Source: Lewinellaceae bacterium
GTDB lineage: Bacteria; Bacteroidota; Bacteroidia; Chitinophagales; Saprospiraceae
Direction: 5' to 3'
DNA length: 64,000 nucleotides
Assembly (NCBI GenBank): GCA_020636355.1
Contig: JACJYB010000007.1
Coordinates: 239,815 to 303,814, forward strand
Positions within the stretch are counted from its first letter, which is position 1, and every line of letters begins with the position of its first letter. The notes beneath the pieces are model-generated. The model was not told the origin of the DNA and made no database searches. It saw only the letters and a list, made by a program, of their open reading frames with translations. The translations under genes were made by a program, and so were the position numbers. This document shows, piece by piece, positions 42,921 to 52,532 of the stretch.

Positions 42921-43747
42921 TCTCGGGGATCCTTCCCGCTACCCAAAAGGCTATTGACGCGTGAAGCCTGCAATTCGCTCATGGGGATGAAGCGGTACTC
43001 CGAATGGGTCAGGTAATATTTCGGCTCGCGGTCATCCCGGAAACTACCTCCTACTACAGTCGAACAGGAACCCGATTGAGCTATGCGGTCCAACTCTTTC
43101 TCGGACAATAGGGCGGGATCGTAAGTCACCTGGACCACCTCGTGGCCTTGCTGGAATCCGGCCCGGGTCTGGAGGACACCTGCGGTACCACCAAACAGTT
43201 TTTCACCCGACCAGAAGCAATACATTTGATAGGTTTTGGTGACCGGTGTTGAAGCCGACAATTCTTCCTGCAACAATTGCAGGTAACCCGGGAGATGGAC
43301 TTTCGACCGTTGCAATACTTCAACCATGGCATTGACCACAGCGCCTGGTGTATAGTTGCCGGATACCCGGCTGGTGAGATTACGCCCGTTCTGATCCACG
43401 ATGCGTACAACCGGATTATTCCAGGCCGGCTCCTGAAACATACGAAGAACCTCCGCATCTTTTCCCTGGCGGTTGTTGTAGATAGCCAGTGGGACAAAAA
43501 ATTGTTCAATTGCCTCCACCAGCAAGGGTTGCGACATCACCTCTTTTCCAAAACGCTGGCAGGTCGAACAACCCGGAATTTCCTGAAATAAGATCAACAC
43601 CGGTTTTTTTGAAGCTGCCGATTGCTCCAGCGCCTGATCGTAATCCCGGAGCCAGTGGACTTCTCCCAGCTCGATGGGTTGTTTCTGGGCTAAACTGCCG
43701 ATGGACAGGTAAATCATCGAAACGGTGAAAAGGAAGATGCGGATCAT
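42794..43747 (-). CDS. Exported thioredoxin-fold protein with MsrA-like C-terminal part (VPGUxxT-like family, Cys form)
   Basis: 317 residues from the ATG at 43747, which gives a clean signal peptide (MIRIFLFTVSMIYLSIGSLAQ). The thioredoxin-fold domain has EIPGCSTCQRFG, resembling the VPGUxxT seleno/cysteine family; the position is a TGT Cys codon here, not a selenocysteine TGA. It continues FFVPLAIYNN and PAWNNPVVRIVD. The C-terminal half resembles MsrA: YCFWSGEKLFGG (the GCFW Cys) and GHEVVQVTYDP (catalytic Glu), shortened in between. A periplasmic methionine sulfoxide or thiol repair role is plausible. Its 3' end is duplicated at 39628-39758. Confidence 0.75.
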   Translation of the reverse strand: MIRIFLFTVSMIYLSIGSLAQKQPIELGEVHWLRDYDQALEQSAASKKPVLILFQEIPGCSTCQRFGKEVMSQPLLVEAIEQFFVPLAIYNNRQGKDAEVLRMFQEPAWNNPVVRIVDQNGRNLTSRVSGNYTPGAVVNAMVEVLQRSKVHLPGYLQLLQEELSASTPVTKTYQMYCFWSGEKLFGGTAGVLQTRAGFQQGHEVVQVTYDPALLSEKELDRIAQSGSCSTVVGGSFRDDREPKYYLTHSEYRFIPMSELQASRVNSLLGSGKDPREWLSPQQLRWLQDIQAHPKNNRKSWVQQDLQEGWKTMRKADL

Positions 43748-43825
43748 GCGTTCAATATTTAATTGCATCAAAAATAACGCATCCCAGGCAAGGATGCCGT
43801 CCCATCCAGGACATAATCACCGGCT

Positions 43826-45013
43826 TTAATCCCCGGGATACAATAAAACCTCCTTTCGCAAAGCCAGAAATTCATCCAAATCTTCCAGATCATTCAAGAC
43901 ATCCAGCCCATCCCGGTTTTCGACCCAATGCCGTATCTGGTCGGTACCACTGAGAATATCGATCGGCATGCGGTCATAGACGTATTCATAGGGAGGTTCC
44001 AGCCATTGAAAATCATCCTCCAGCAGATAATACATCTCTCGCAAGAGGATCAGACCGGTCCGCCAGGGGCAGAAAGTAGCCCGGTTGGTCACATGCACCT
44101 GGTATCCACCACAGAGGAGGCTCGTATGTTTGTCAAAGGTAGGCAGGAAAGAAACCGGACGGATTGACGCACCGCCTAGACCGGAAATTTGGATAACCTG
44201 CTGAAGGTGTTCTGCATGCTGAAATGGTTCGAACCGTGGATGTCCAAAGACCTCAAACGCTTGGGTGGTACCCCTTCCTTCACTTAATCGGGTGCCCTCG
44301 AAGTGGACCGTTCCGGGAAAGACCAGTGCCGTCTCCGGCCGGGCGATATTCGGCGAGGGCAGAGCCCAGGGAAGTCCGGTATCTTCAAAATACATCGCCC
44401 GGCCCCAACCCTGCATTGGAACGATCCGCAACCGGGCAGGCACGGGCGCCCAATGATTCTGATGCAGGGTAGCCAGCTCACCTATCGTCAGTCCATGGCG
44501 TGCCGGCAGCGGATGACGACCAATGAAAGAATTATATTCCGGGTCAAGGACCAGGCCTTCAACAGATAGGCCATTGATGGGGTTTGGCCGGTCCAGCACG
44601 ATCACTTCGATCGCCATTCCCGCACATTTCTCCAGTAATAAAGTGAGCGTGTACAAATAAGTATACATCCGGCTGCCGATATCCTGGAGATCGACAAATA
44701 AATGGTCGATCCCTTCAAGCATGGCATCTGTAGGGACCCTCGTCTCGGAATACAGGGAATAGACCGGTATCCGGAAGAAGGGATGGATGAAATGATCGGT
44801 TTCAATCATATTATCCTGGTCAGCAGTAGCAAATCCGTGCTGGGGCCCAAATAACTTGATCAGCCGATCTCCAAAGATCTGCCGGAATCGTAAGGCGGCG
44901 TGTTGTCCTTGCCGGTCCAGGGATGCGTTATGTCCCAGAAGGGCTACCTTGCCGGGAAACTGCTTTTGCAGTTGGCTATCTGCCACGATTCGATCCAGTC
45001 CGGTGATCACCAT
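43826..45013 (-). CDS. namZ: Exo-beta-N-acetylmuramidase NamZ-like (DUF1343)
   Basis: 395 residues, the whole DUF1343 unit. Motifs: VALLGHNASLDRQGQH at the N-terminus, LFGPQHGFAT, DHLFVDLQDIGSRMYTYLYTL (conserved acidic core), VIVLDRPNPING and RHGLTIGELA. NamZ removes terminal MurNAc from peptidoglycan fragments for recycling. No signal peptide is visible from the ATG at 45013, unlike secreted NamZ proteins, so a cytoplasmic enzyme is implied unless the start is wrong. It is divergent from the helicase gene with 57 bases between, and the thioredoxin-like gene follows it. Confidence 0.85.
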   Translation of the reverse strand: MVITGLDRIVADSQLQKQFPGKVALLGHNASLDRQGQHAALRFRQIFGDRLIKLFGPQHGFATADQDNMIETDHFIHPFFRIPVYSLYSETRVPTDAMLEGIDHLFVDLQDIGSRMYTYLYTLTLLLEKCAGMAIEVIVLDRPNPINGLSVEGLVLDPEYNSFIGRHPLPARHGLTIGELATLHQNHWAPVPARLRIVPMQGWGRAMYFEDTGLPWALPSPNIARPETALVFPGTVHFEGTRLSEGRGTTQAFEVFGHPRFEPFQHAEHLQQVIQISGLGGASIRPVSFLPTFDKHTSLLCGGYQVHVTNRATFCPWRTGLILLREMYYLLEDDFQWLEPPYEYVYDRMPIDILSGTDQIRHWVENRDGLDVLNDLEDLDEFLALRKEVLLYPGD

Positions 45014-45070
45014 GTGTTTGAAATTTTCTACCCCTAATTTCTTGATTTCATTGGATTACGTGATAGGTAA

Positions 45071-47536
45071 ATGCTTTACATTGGCTTCATGGCAGTAAAG
45101 CGGATGGAAACAGGAAGAATGGACTTGGCCCTGGACTGGTTTGACCGGCAGGGCTGGCAACCTTTTCCATTCCAGGTATCGGCCTGGCAGGAGTTTAGAG
45201 AGGGAAAACATGGCCTGGTCAATGCGCCCACCGGTAGCGGGAAAACCTATTCCCTGTTTATCCCGATCGCCCTTCAATACCTGGAAGCAGGATGTCCGGC
45301 GGGATTATTTGCCATATGGGTCACGCCGATCCGGGCACTGACGAAAGAAATTTTCAATGCGTGTTCACGGGCAGCCCAGGGCATGGGCATCGAGATGGAG
45401 ATCGCGGTTCGGACCGGTGATACCGATCAGAAGGAACGGCAAAGACAGAAACAAAAACCTCCCACCGTACTCATCACGACTCCTGAAAGCATTCACCTGC
45501 TTCTGGCTACCAAAGGATATGACCGGCTTTTTCGAGGATTACACGCCGTGGTGGTCGATGAATGGCATGAGTTATTGGGCAATAAACGGGGTATACTGGT
45601 GGAGCTTGGGCTTTCCCGGCTAAAAACCATAGCCATAGCATTACGCATTTGGGGCATTTCGGCTACGATTGGCAATCTGGAGCAAGGGTTGGAAGTCCTG
45701 TTGGGGACCGATTATGCACCCGAACAAGTTGCGCTGATCCGGGCTGATATCCGGAAGGAGATCCAGGTAGCATCTATCCTGGACGATGAAGTGGAGAAAC
45801 TACCCTGGGGCGGACATCTGGGCATAAAACTGCTGGAGCGGGTTATTCCTATCATCATGGCCTCGGAGAGTGCCCTGATCTTTGTTAATACCCGTTCGCA
45901 ATGCGAAATCTGGTATCAGCGCCTCCTTGAGATGGAACCCCAGCTCGCAGGATGGATGGCGATGCACCACAGTGCGATTAGCAAGGAGCTGCGGGACTGG
46001 GTGGAAGACGCGCTTTACGATGGTCGATTGAAGGCAGTTGTTTGCACGTCCAGTCTGGATCTGGGTGTAGATTTTCGTCCGGTAGAAACCATTATTCAGA
46101 TTGGCAGCCCGAAGGGAATCGCCCGCTTTATTCAGCGTGCCGGGCGCAGCGGTCATCGACCGGGCGCCTCCAGCAAGATATACTTTGTGCCCACCCATGC
46201 CCTGGAGCTGATGGAAGCGCCATCCTTGAGAAGGGCGATTGCCATGAATTATTTGGAGGATCGCCTGCCGCACATTCGGTGTTTCGACGTGCTCGTGCAA
46301 TACCTGATGACGTTGGCAGTAAGTGACGGATTCCGGCCGGAAGAGATCTGGCCGGAAGTACGCGGAACACATTGTTTCTCCAGCCTTGATGTAGAAGAAT
46401 GGTACTGGGCGCTGCAATTCATCACCAAAGGGAGCAAAAGCCTTGAAGCTTACGATGAATTTCAAAAAGTGGTGGTGGATGGGGGCAGATACGCCATTCA
46501 TGACCGTCGCGTGGCCCTGCGACATCGCTTGTCGATCGGGACCATCGTTGGCGATACCATGATCAAGGTTCGGTTCTTACGGGGTAAATTTCTTGGCAAC
46601 ATTGAGGAATGGTTTATTTCCCAGCTCCAACCGGGTGATGTCTTCTGGTTTGCCGGCCAGGCCCTGGAGTTTGTTATGCTAAAGGATATGGATGCCCTGG
46701 TGCGCAAATCCACCAAAAAAACGGGGCGGATTCCTTCCTGGCAGGGCGGGAAATCGCCACTCAGTTCCCAGTTGGCCGAAATGCTCCGCCAGGAACTTTA
46801 CCTGTATTTTGAAGGGCAGGCCCCTTCCGAGGAAGCCCATTATCTGCAGCCGCTGTTTGATCTTCAGGCGGAGAGATCTTCCTTGCCAACCAGGGATCTT
46901 TTCCTCATTGAATATTTTATGACCAAAGAAGGTTACCACTTATTGATGTATCCTTTTGAAGGCCGGTTTGTCCACGAGGGTATGGCCGCTCTGATTGCCA
47001 AGCGAATATCACGCCGGCAGCCCATCTCATTCTCTATTGCGATGAACGATTATGGATTCGAGCTGCTTTCGGATAAACCGATTGACCTGGATCCGGTCAG
47101 CATTCAATCCTGGTTTTCCACCGATCACCTGCATGCCGATATTCAGTCTAGCATCAATTCGGTGGAAATGGCTCGTCGTCAATTCCGGGAGGTGGCTCGC
47201 ATCTCCGGGATGGTATTTGCCGGATTCCCCAACAAACCCAAGAAGGAAAAGCATTTGCAAGCATCCGCCCAACTTTTATTTGATGTATTCCGGGACTATG
47301 AACCCGATAACCTGCTCTACCGGCAGACGTACGAAGAAGTCATGACGTACCAACTGGAAGAGGCGCGGTTACGAGCTGCGCTTAAACGCATATCCGGTCA
47401 AAAAATCCGGGTTGAATATCCGGATAAGATCACTCCTTTCGCCTTTCCGATTATGGTCGAACGCATCCGTGAGCGTTTCAGTACGGAAAGTCTGACCGAC
47501 CGGATCAAAAAGATGAAGGTGGAGTGGGGAGATTGA
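45071..47536 (+). CDS. Lhr-like DEXH helicase of the ligase-associated type
   Basis: 821 residues. Superfamily 2 helicase: NAPTGSGKTYSLFIPIAL (Walker A), WVTPIRALTKEI, TTPESIHLLL, VVVDEWHELLGNKRG (DEWH box), ISATIGNLEQ, LIFVNTRSQCEIWYQ, VVCTSSLDLGVDF and QRAGRSGHRPG. The long C-terminal region fits the Lhr-like, ligase-associated damage-response helicases. That set normally includes an ATP-dependent ligase, a metallo-beta-lactamase-type exonuclease and a phosphoesterase; none is here. ATGs at 45089 and 45104 are alternative starts, since the family core begins near WFDRQGWQPFPFQ. Confidence 0.9.
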   Translation: MLYIGFMAVKRMETGRMDLALDWFDRQGWQPFPFQVSAWQEFREGKHGLVNAPTGSGKTYSLFIPIALQYLEAGCPAGLFAIWVTPIRALTKEIFNACSRAAQGMGIEMEIAVRTGDTDQKERQRQKQKPPTVLITTPESIHLLLATKGYDRLFRGLHAVVVDEWHELLGNKRGILVELGLSRLKTIAIALRIWGISATIGNLEQGLEVLLGTDYAPEQVALIRADIRKEIQVASILDDEVEKLPWGGHLGIKLLERVIPIIMASESALIFVNTRSQCEIWYQRLLEMEPQLAGWMAMHHSAISKELRDWVEDALYDGRLKAVVCTSSLDLGVDFRPVETIIQIGSPKGIARFIQRAGRSGHRPGASSKIYFVPTHALELMEAPSLRRAIAMNYLEDRLPHIRCFDVLVQYLMTLAVSDGFRPEEIWPEVRGTHCFSSLDVEEWYWALQFITKGSKSLEAYDEFQKVVVDGGRYAIHDRRVALRHRLSIGTIVGDTMIKVRFLRGKFLGNIEEWFISQLQPGDVFWFAGQALEFVMLKDMDALVRKSTKKTGRIPSWQGGKSPLSSQLAEMLRQELYLYFEGQAPSEEAHYLQPLFDLQAERSSLPTRDLFLIEYFMTKEGYHLLMYPFEGRFVHEGMAALIAKRISRRQPISFSIAMNDYGFELLSDKPIDLDPVSIQSWFSTDHLHADIQSSINSVEMARRQFREVARISGMVFAGFPNKPKKEKHLQASAQLLFDVFRDYEPDNLLYRQTYEEVMTYQLEEARLRAALKRISGQKIRVEYPDKITPFAFPIMVERIRERFSTESLTDRIKKMKVEWGD

Positions 47537-47577
47537 AGGATCCCAGCGTTGAATTGTCGTATGGTTTTGTCGAGGCG

Positions 47578-49014
47578 CTATCTATAGTCCACCTTCACAA
47601 GATTTAGTCGTAATTGTCGCTGGCTGGGAACGACAAACTCGGTGGAAGAGATCTGTACAGCATCCCGAAACCGCAACTGAAGATGTTGGTATTCGGTATT
47701 AAATAGACTATTGCGAAGCATCTCGCCATTACCACGGATGACGTATTCGCTGACTGTATTCTCCTTACTTATCTCATCGTTGAAGACCAGACGCACTTTG
47801 GAAGGGTTCTTAAATATGAAATAAGAGGAATAGATCGCCTCATCATCGTGGGAGTATTGTTTTTTATGCAAGACGGTGGCCCACTGTTGATCCCCGTTGG
47901 GCTGGATGGAATACAAGATGAGGTCTTCGTACTGGTAGTCGCTCAGATATCCGTATCCGGCAGACGTATAAGGTCTGTCGCCATAAAATGAACGGCGTGC
48001 AAATTCTTTTTTGATCTCACCGATCAGGATCATCCCGCCATCTTCCCGCAGCAGAATATCCTGTACTTCTACTTCTTCGACACCACGCCGCTCCTCGACT
48101 GTCTTGCCATAAATGTCAACCAGGATATCCTCCGTGAAGGGATGAAACTGCATGTAAATGGCGTCATCGGTCAGGCAATAGCGCATGGAGAAGAAACCCT
48201 GGGACCGGTCAAAGCTGCGTTCCGAATAGAGTCCGGCCCCGACGATGCATTGGTTTATATTATCCCATTGGAAATGCATATCCACCGTAACCCGGTCTGT
48301 CACCGGAATGTCTGACGAGGTAATCTGGTCGGTTACCGGGTCTAGCAAAAACAATTTTAACAGGTGCTCTGAGGCTTTAAAGACCGTATTGTCCTTTTCC
48401 AGGATAATGGCTACGAGGCCTTGATTACTAACTTCGATGGATCGAAAATCCCGACGTAAAATCACATCATCAAAGAGTAGGGTATGTTCACCGATCAAAC
48501 CAAAATGGATAAGATCGACCACAAAAATGCTCATTTCCCGCTCGCGGTCGGAAGAGAAAATAGCCACTTTCGAGCGATCTTCCGAAATGGTCATTTTATA
48601 ATCCGGCATTAAAAAAATATTCTCAAGGACTTTGACGACATGGACGGTGTCGATAGGCTGGGCCTTCCCGTCAAATTGCTGTACTGCAATGTATAAGTTG
48701 CTTTTGCGACGGTAATAATAAATCAGGGAGAAAAAATCCGTATGTCTGGTGACGCCAAGCATGATCACCCGGCGATCCTCCAGCTCCAGTTCTTTTGAAT
48801 TCCGGAAGCGCATCTGATCGTCAAAGAACTGGATTTCCTGTTTATTGGCTTTATCCCGGAATAATAAAATACGGTCATCGTACCGTCCGAGGATATCGTA
48901 AGAGATGTCATTGCGCAATTGCACATCATCCGAAATAGAGATCCGCTGACCCCACATTCTGGTCGTAGAGAGTATTAGAAATAGGAACAGCAGGATATGG
49001 GGGCGATGCAACAT
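47578..49014 (-). CDS. Exported protein of unknown function
   Basis: 478 residues, not recognised. Signal peptide HILLFLFLILSTTRMWGQ. The body is beta-rich with repeating strand-turn units and few cysteines, e.g. SYDILGRYDDRILLFRD, DRSKVAIFSSDREREMSIFVVDL, QGLVAIILEKDNTVFKASEH, GGMILIGEIKKEF; this periodicity suggests a propeller-like fold. It stands 41 bases from the convergent helicase gene. Probably periplasmic or outer-membrane-associated. Confidence 0.75.
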   Translation of the reverse strand: MLHRPHILLFLFLILSTTRMWGQRISISDDVQLRNDISYDILGRYDDRILLFRDKANKQEIQFFDDQMRFRNSKELELEDRRVIMLGVTRHTDFFSLIYYYRRKSNLYIAVQQFDGKAQPIDTVHVVKVLENIFLMPDYKMTISEDRSKVAIFSSDREREMSIFVVDLIHFGLIGEHTLLFDDVILRRDFRSIEVSNQGLVAIILEKDNTVFKASEHLLKLFLLDPVTDQITSSDIPVTDRVTVDMHFQWDNINQCIVGAGLYSERSFDRSQGFFSMRYCLTDDAIYMQFHPFTEDILVDIYGKTVEERRGVEEVEVQDILLREDGGMILIGEIKKEFARRSFYGDRPYTSAGYGYLSDYQYEDLILYSIQPNGDQQWATVLHKKQYSHDDEAIYSSYFIFKNPSKVRLVFNDEISKENTVSEYVIRGNGEMLRNSLFNTEYQHLQLRFRDAVQISSTEFVVPSQRQLRLNLVKVDYR

Positions 49015-49116
49015 CCGTCAAATCTTTATACCTAAACGTACCAACACAGGTACAGGTTATGAAGTTACGTAATTCCCTAAAAGTTTGCCACAGAGGAATC
49101 CAATAAGGCCGAAAGA

Positions 49117-49602
49117 CTATTGGTCCAATCGCAGGGTCAGTAATGCATCAAGACACGACTTGGCTTGGATAAAAAGGCCCCAGATGGCTTCCGGCGAATT
49201 TTCTTCCAACTCTTCTTCCTCAAGGATGCCTTGGATGAGCAGTTCCAATAATTCGGGTTCGGCACATTCGTCGATCCAGTCATCCAATAACTTCACCTCA
49301 TCCTCGGATTCCTCATAGGTGAGCCAGTTCGCCTCATCCATGGCCTCCAGGGTTTCGGGATCCAGAGGGTCCGGCTTCAACTTACCTTCCAGTGCCTTCC
49401 AGATGACAGACAGCAGATAAAGGACCTGTACGCGTTCCAACTCCGAATAGACGGCCTGGATTTCCTCGGATACGGCATAAGCAACCAGTTCCAAATGATG
49501 GGTGGCCAGATCGTCCAGCCAGGTAAAGGATAGATTTTCATCTTCTGCGGTAGCATTGATCAATGCATCAATGGTTTCCCATTGGATCGGATTCGTATTC
49601 AT
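49117..49602 (-). CDS. Acidic helical protein of unknown function
   Basis: 161 residues, strongly acidic (DEVKLLDDWIDECAEPELLEL, GILEEEELEENSPE) and almost all helix-forming; no signal peptide. Not recognised. Its ATG overlaps the stop of the AstE-like gene (ATGA, 49599-49602), so the two are translated together and may interact. The acidic, amphipathic helices would suit a protein-binding partner or a DNA-mimic, both speculative. Confidence 0.72.
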   Translation of the reverse strand: MNTNPIQWETIDALINATAEDENLSFTWLDDLATHHLELVAYAVSEEIQAVYSELERVQVLYLLSVIWKALEGKLKPDPLDPETLEAMDEANWLTYEESEDEVKLLDDWIDECAEPELLELLIQGILEEEELEENSPEAIWGLFIQAKSCLDALLTLRLDQ

Positions 49603-50537
49603 ACTGGGATATCTTGTACAATAAAAAAACCGTCATCACCTTGTTTTTGGTACAAAGGCAATAAAATACGGCCATCGAAGGGTGAAGGCACGGCACCTTT
49701 GCTATCATGTGCAATGATCTCGCCCTGACGGATTATTTTGAAATTACTGTAATTCGGTTGCATGACAAACTGGTCTTCCGGACGAATGGAATGCCGGTAT
49801 ACCAGCCGGGTTAATTTTGGAAGCCCTTCTGCCTGATCCAATAAGACCCGCATGTGCTGGCTCTCCACATCATTTTGTCCAACACACCCGATCGCGCGCA
49901 TACAGCAGGTAAGGGCGGCAATGCAGCGGTTGACAGACAAGGGATCGGTGTGGTGGCCGGCCTCAAACGATATGGTCCGCACCGGCACATCCAGCTTTAT
50001 GGACTTAACATATTGCAACAGGGTGCCCTTAAGCTCGTCGGCTAATCCGAGGATCACCGGAGCCGGAAGCTCAACGGCTAAATTCTGGCTGGTCGGATCA
50101 TCCCCTGCAATGGAAAAGATACCTCCCGTAGACGAAGTGGTATGCAGGTCCAGCAGGACGACTTCCGTGGGTTGATAATTCCGGATTTCCTCATGGATCA
50201 GATGAAGCACATTAAGGATGGCCCGCTCTTCCACCAATTTGGGCTGTTCAGGTTGTTGGATTTGCTGACGGATCCGGCTGACTTGCCAGTGCCTGTTCAT
50301 ATCCACATCGATGAATCGCATCCGTCGTTGGTAGGCAACCGGATTTCCCAGGATTCCAATAAATCGACCACGAAAGATAAATTCCGGATGCGTGATAGGT
50401 TCTACTTCAAGCATCTTGAGGATGAGTTCGATGCCCTTCACCCCTGCCGGTTCGTTGCCGTGCATCGCCCCGATAGCGACCAGTAGTGGTCCTTTTTCCT
50501 GCCCCAGATATCTTCCTAAAAAATGTCGAGAAACCAT
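49599..50537 (-). CDS. Succinylglutamate desuccinylase/aspartoacylase-family zinc hydrolase
   Basis: 312 residues from the ATG at 50537; an upstream TTG is rejected. Zinc ligands: VAIGAMHGNEPAG (His, Glu) and VLLDLHTTSSTGG (His). DVDMNRHW gives the substrate-binding Asn-Arg pair, and FEAGHHTDPLSVNR the conserved Glu. The C-terminal beta domain (SIRPEDQFVMQP, DGRILLPLYQKQGDDGF) is that of the AstE/AspA family. It deacylates an N-acyl amino acid or peptide; no arginine succinyltransferase genes are near, so AstE itself is unlikely. Coupled to the acidic protein gene. Confidence 0.88.
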   Translation of the reverse strand: MVSRHFLGRYLGQEKGPLLVAIGAMHGNEPAGVKGIELILKMLEVEPITHPEFIFRGRFIGILGNPVAYQRRMRFIDVDMNRHWQVSRIRQQIQQPEQPKLVEERAILNVLHLIHEEIRNYQPTEVVLLDLHTTSSTGGIFSIAGDDPTSQNLAVELPAPVILGLADELKGTLLQYVKSIKLDVPVRTISFEAGHHTDPLSVNRCIAALTCCMRAIGCVGQNDVESQHMRVLLDQAEGLPKLTRLVYRHSIRPEDQFVMQPNYSNFKIIRQGEIIAHDSKGAVPSPFDGRILLPLYQKQGDDGFFIVQDIPV

Positions 50538-50654
50538 AGTTTGCAAAGATAGCAGATTCGGAAACTGTTACCTTCATGCTTCGATTTTAATCCTATGAGC
50601 TAAATCATTTCGTCATTTCCCTTGTTATTGGTTGAGCGGGTTACCTTTTACGCA

Positions 50655-52430
50655 ATGAAAAAATATTTGAAAGCAGGATTCCTTGTTGTAAGCTTGATTG
50701 GGGCTGGATCACTTCCTGCCCAGGTCGAAATGGATTCCCTTATCAAGGCTCAAATGAAATCTGCATCTCCGGATGACCTGATCGAATGCATTGTATACCT
50801 GCATCCAATACATCCGGATACCCGAGGACTACAAGGTAAAGCCAGCAAATCACGCGCGGTCTTTCAGCAACTCAAAGCGCATGCCGATCAATCTCAAAAG
50901 GAATTAATTCAGTGGTGTGCCAATCGCCACAAATCGTGGGATAGCCGATGGATCGTCAATGCCGTCCACGTCGAACTAACGGTCCGGGAGATTAATGAAA
51001 TCAGCTTATTGCCGGATGTGGAAAAAGTGCTGTCCAATCCGCAATGGGAACTCACGACTACGCCCTCCGAGTGGAATGCTGCCTTGCTGGAAGAAAGGGG
51101 ACCAACCGGTATACCCTGGGGCATCCAGCGGATCAAGGCGGACAGTCTCTGGGAGCTGGGGTATAAAGGCAAAGGGGTCACGGTAGGTGGTCAGGACACC
51201 GGTTACGATTGGAGTCATCCGGCCATCAAGAACCAATATCGCGGTTACCGACCCGGTGGCGACGCGGTTCATGACTACAATTGGCACGACGCGATCCATG
51301 CCATTAATCCACTCAACGGGGATAGTATTCCCGATCCAGCCAATAATCCGTGTGGTCTGGATAGTAATGTCCCCTGCGATGACCATAGTCACGGTACCCA
51401 TACCATGGGCACTATGGCGGGACTGGCGCCGGACGAGCTGATCGGGGTGGCCCCTGAAGCCAGCTGGATCGGTTGCCGTTGTATGGAACGCGGGTGGGGA
51501 TCCCCCTGGACCTATCTGGAGTGTTTTGAGTGGTTATTGGCGCCTACCGACCTGACCGGAGAGAATCCAAATCCGGACCTGGCGCCGTCGGTCATCAACA
51601 ATAGCTGGGGCTGTCCGCCAGAGGAAGGATGTAATGCCTCCAATTTCGTACTGCTCGATGAGGCGGTCGGGCAATTGAGGCAAGCCGGAATTTTTGTGGT
51701 GGTCTCTGCCGGTAATGAAGGTTCGGCTTGCAGTACGGTCAATGATCCGGCAGCGATCTATGCCTCAAGCTTTACGATCGGAGCCATACGGCAGGATGAC
51801 ACGCTGGCCGGTTTCTCTTCGCGCGGACCGGTTTTGGTGGATGGGAGTGGACGACTCAAGCCCGATCTGGTCGCTCCCGGGGTTAACGTGCGATCTGCCG
51901 TCCTTGGTGGAGGCTACCAAAATTGGAATGGTACCAGCATGGCCGGACCCCATGTCGCCGGCGGTGTTGCCCTGCTGTTGTCCGCGATACCCGCTCTTGA
52001 CGGAGATGTGGAACGGATCCAGTACATCCTGGAGGCAAGTGCAGATCCAATGGTTGACCCATCTGCGTGCGGACCATTCGATGGATTGAATGTGCCCAAT
52101 GCCTTTTATGGTTACGGCATCCTCAACCTGAGTAGAGCCTTGCAGCTTGCTCTGGTTACATCGGGGAACGGGGCCCCGGCCGAGGCATTGGATTGGTCCA
52201 TTAGCCTGGCGCCAAATCCGGTCGTTGGCCAGTTAAATTTGAACTGGAGTCAAAAAATAAATGTCCATCACATCCGGATGTACGATCAATTAGGCAGACT
52301 GGTGTTATCGACATCCATTGACCGGCAAGCCAATTGGAGTGCCGATCTGCAAGGAATTTCAGCCGGGTTGTATTACCTTCAACTACTCGCGGATCAAGGT
52401 TCCCGGACCATCAAAGTCATTAGGGATTAA
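50655..52430 (+). CDS. Subtilisin-like (S8) serine protease with T9SS sorting tail
   Basis: 591 residues from the ATG at 50655; a TTG 33 bases earlier is rejected. Signal peptide (KKYLKAGFLVVSLIGAGSLPAQ), then a propeptide of about 120 residues with a fungalysin/I9-like pattern (IECIVYLHP...VHVELTVREINEISLL). Catalytic triad: Asp in VGGQDTGYDWSHP, His in DDHSHGTHTMGTMAG, Ser in NGTSMAGPHVAGGVALLL. The last 80 residues (LAPNPVVGQLNLNW, IRMYDQLGRLVLS, GISAGLYYLQLL...IKVIRD) are a type A T9SS sorting domain, so it should be secreted or displayed on the cell surface. Confidence 0.93.
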   Translation: MKKYLKAGFLVVSLIGAGSLPAQVEMDSLIKAQMKSASPDDLIECIVYLHPIHPDTRGLQGKASKSRAVFQQLKAHADQSQKELIQWCANRHKSWDSRWIVNAVHVELTVREINEISLLPDVEKVLSNPQWELTTTPSEWNAALLEERGPTGIPWGIQRIKADSLWELGYKGKGVTVGGQDTGYDWSHPAIKNQYRGYRPGGDAVHDYNWHDAIHAINPLNGDSIPDPANNPCGLDSNVPCDDHSHGTHTMGTMAGLAPDELIGVAPEASWIGCRCMERGWGSPWTYLECFEWLLAPTDLTGENPNPDLAPSVINNSWGCPPEEGCNASNFVLLDEAVGQLRQAGIFVVVSAGNEGSACSTVNDPAAIYASSFTIGAIRQDDTLAGFSSRGPVLVDGSGRLKPDLVAPGVNVRSAVLGGGYQNWNGTSMAGPHVAGGVALLLSAIPALDGDVERIQYILEASADPMVDPSACGPFDGLNVPNAFYGYGILNLSRALQLALVTSGNGAPAEALDWSISLAPNPVVGQLNLNWSQKINVHHIRMYDQLGRLVLSTSIDRQANWSADLQGISAGLYYLQLLADQGSRTIKVIRD

Positions 52431-52532
52431 CGGAATGTTAACAATTTCTTAAACTTGGAGTCAGTAAAGAACAGGTGACTATCCCTGATCGTTTTAGCTA
52501 GATCAGTAAGAAATCGTGTAACACCCAAACCT

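Noticed and set aside
43540..43580. Possible selenocysteine codon in the VPGUxxT-like protein
   Set aside because: The position is a TGT cysteine codon, and no SECIS-like need exists.
45800..46525. 241-codon minus-strand open frame
   Set aside because: Antisense to the helicase motifs IV-VI.
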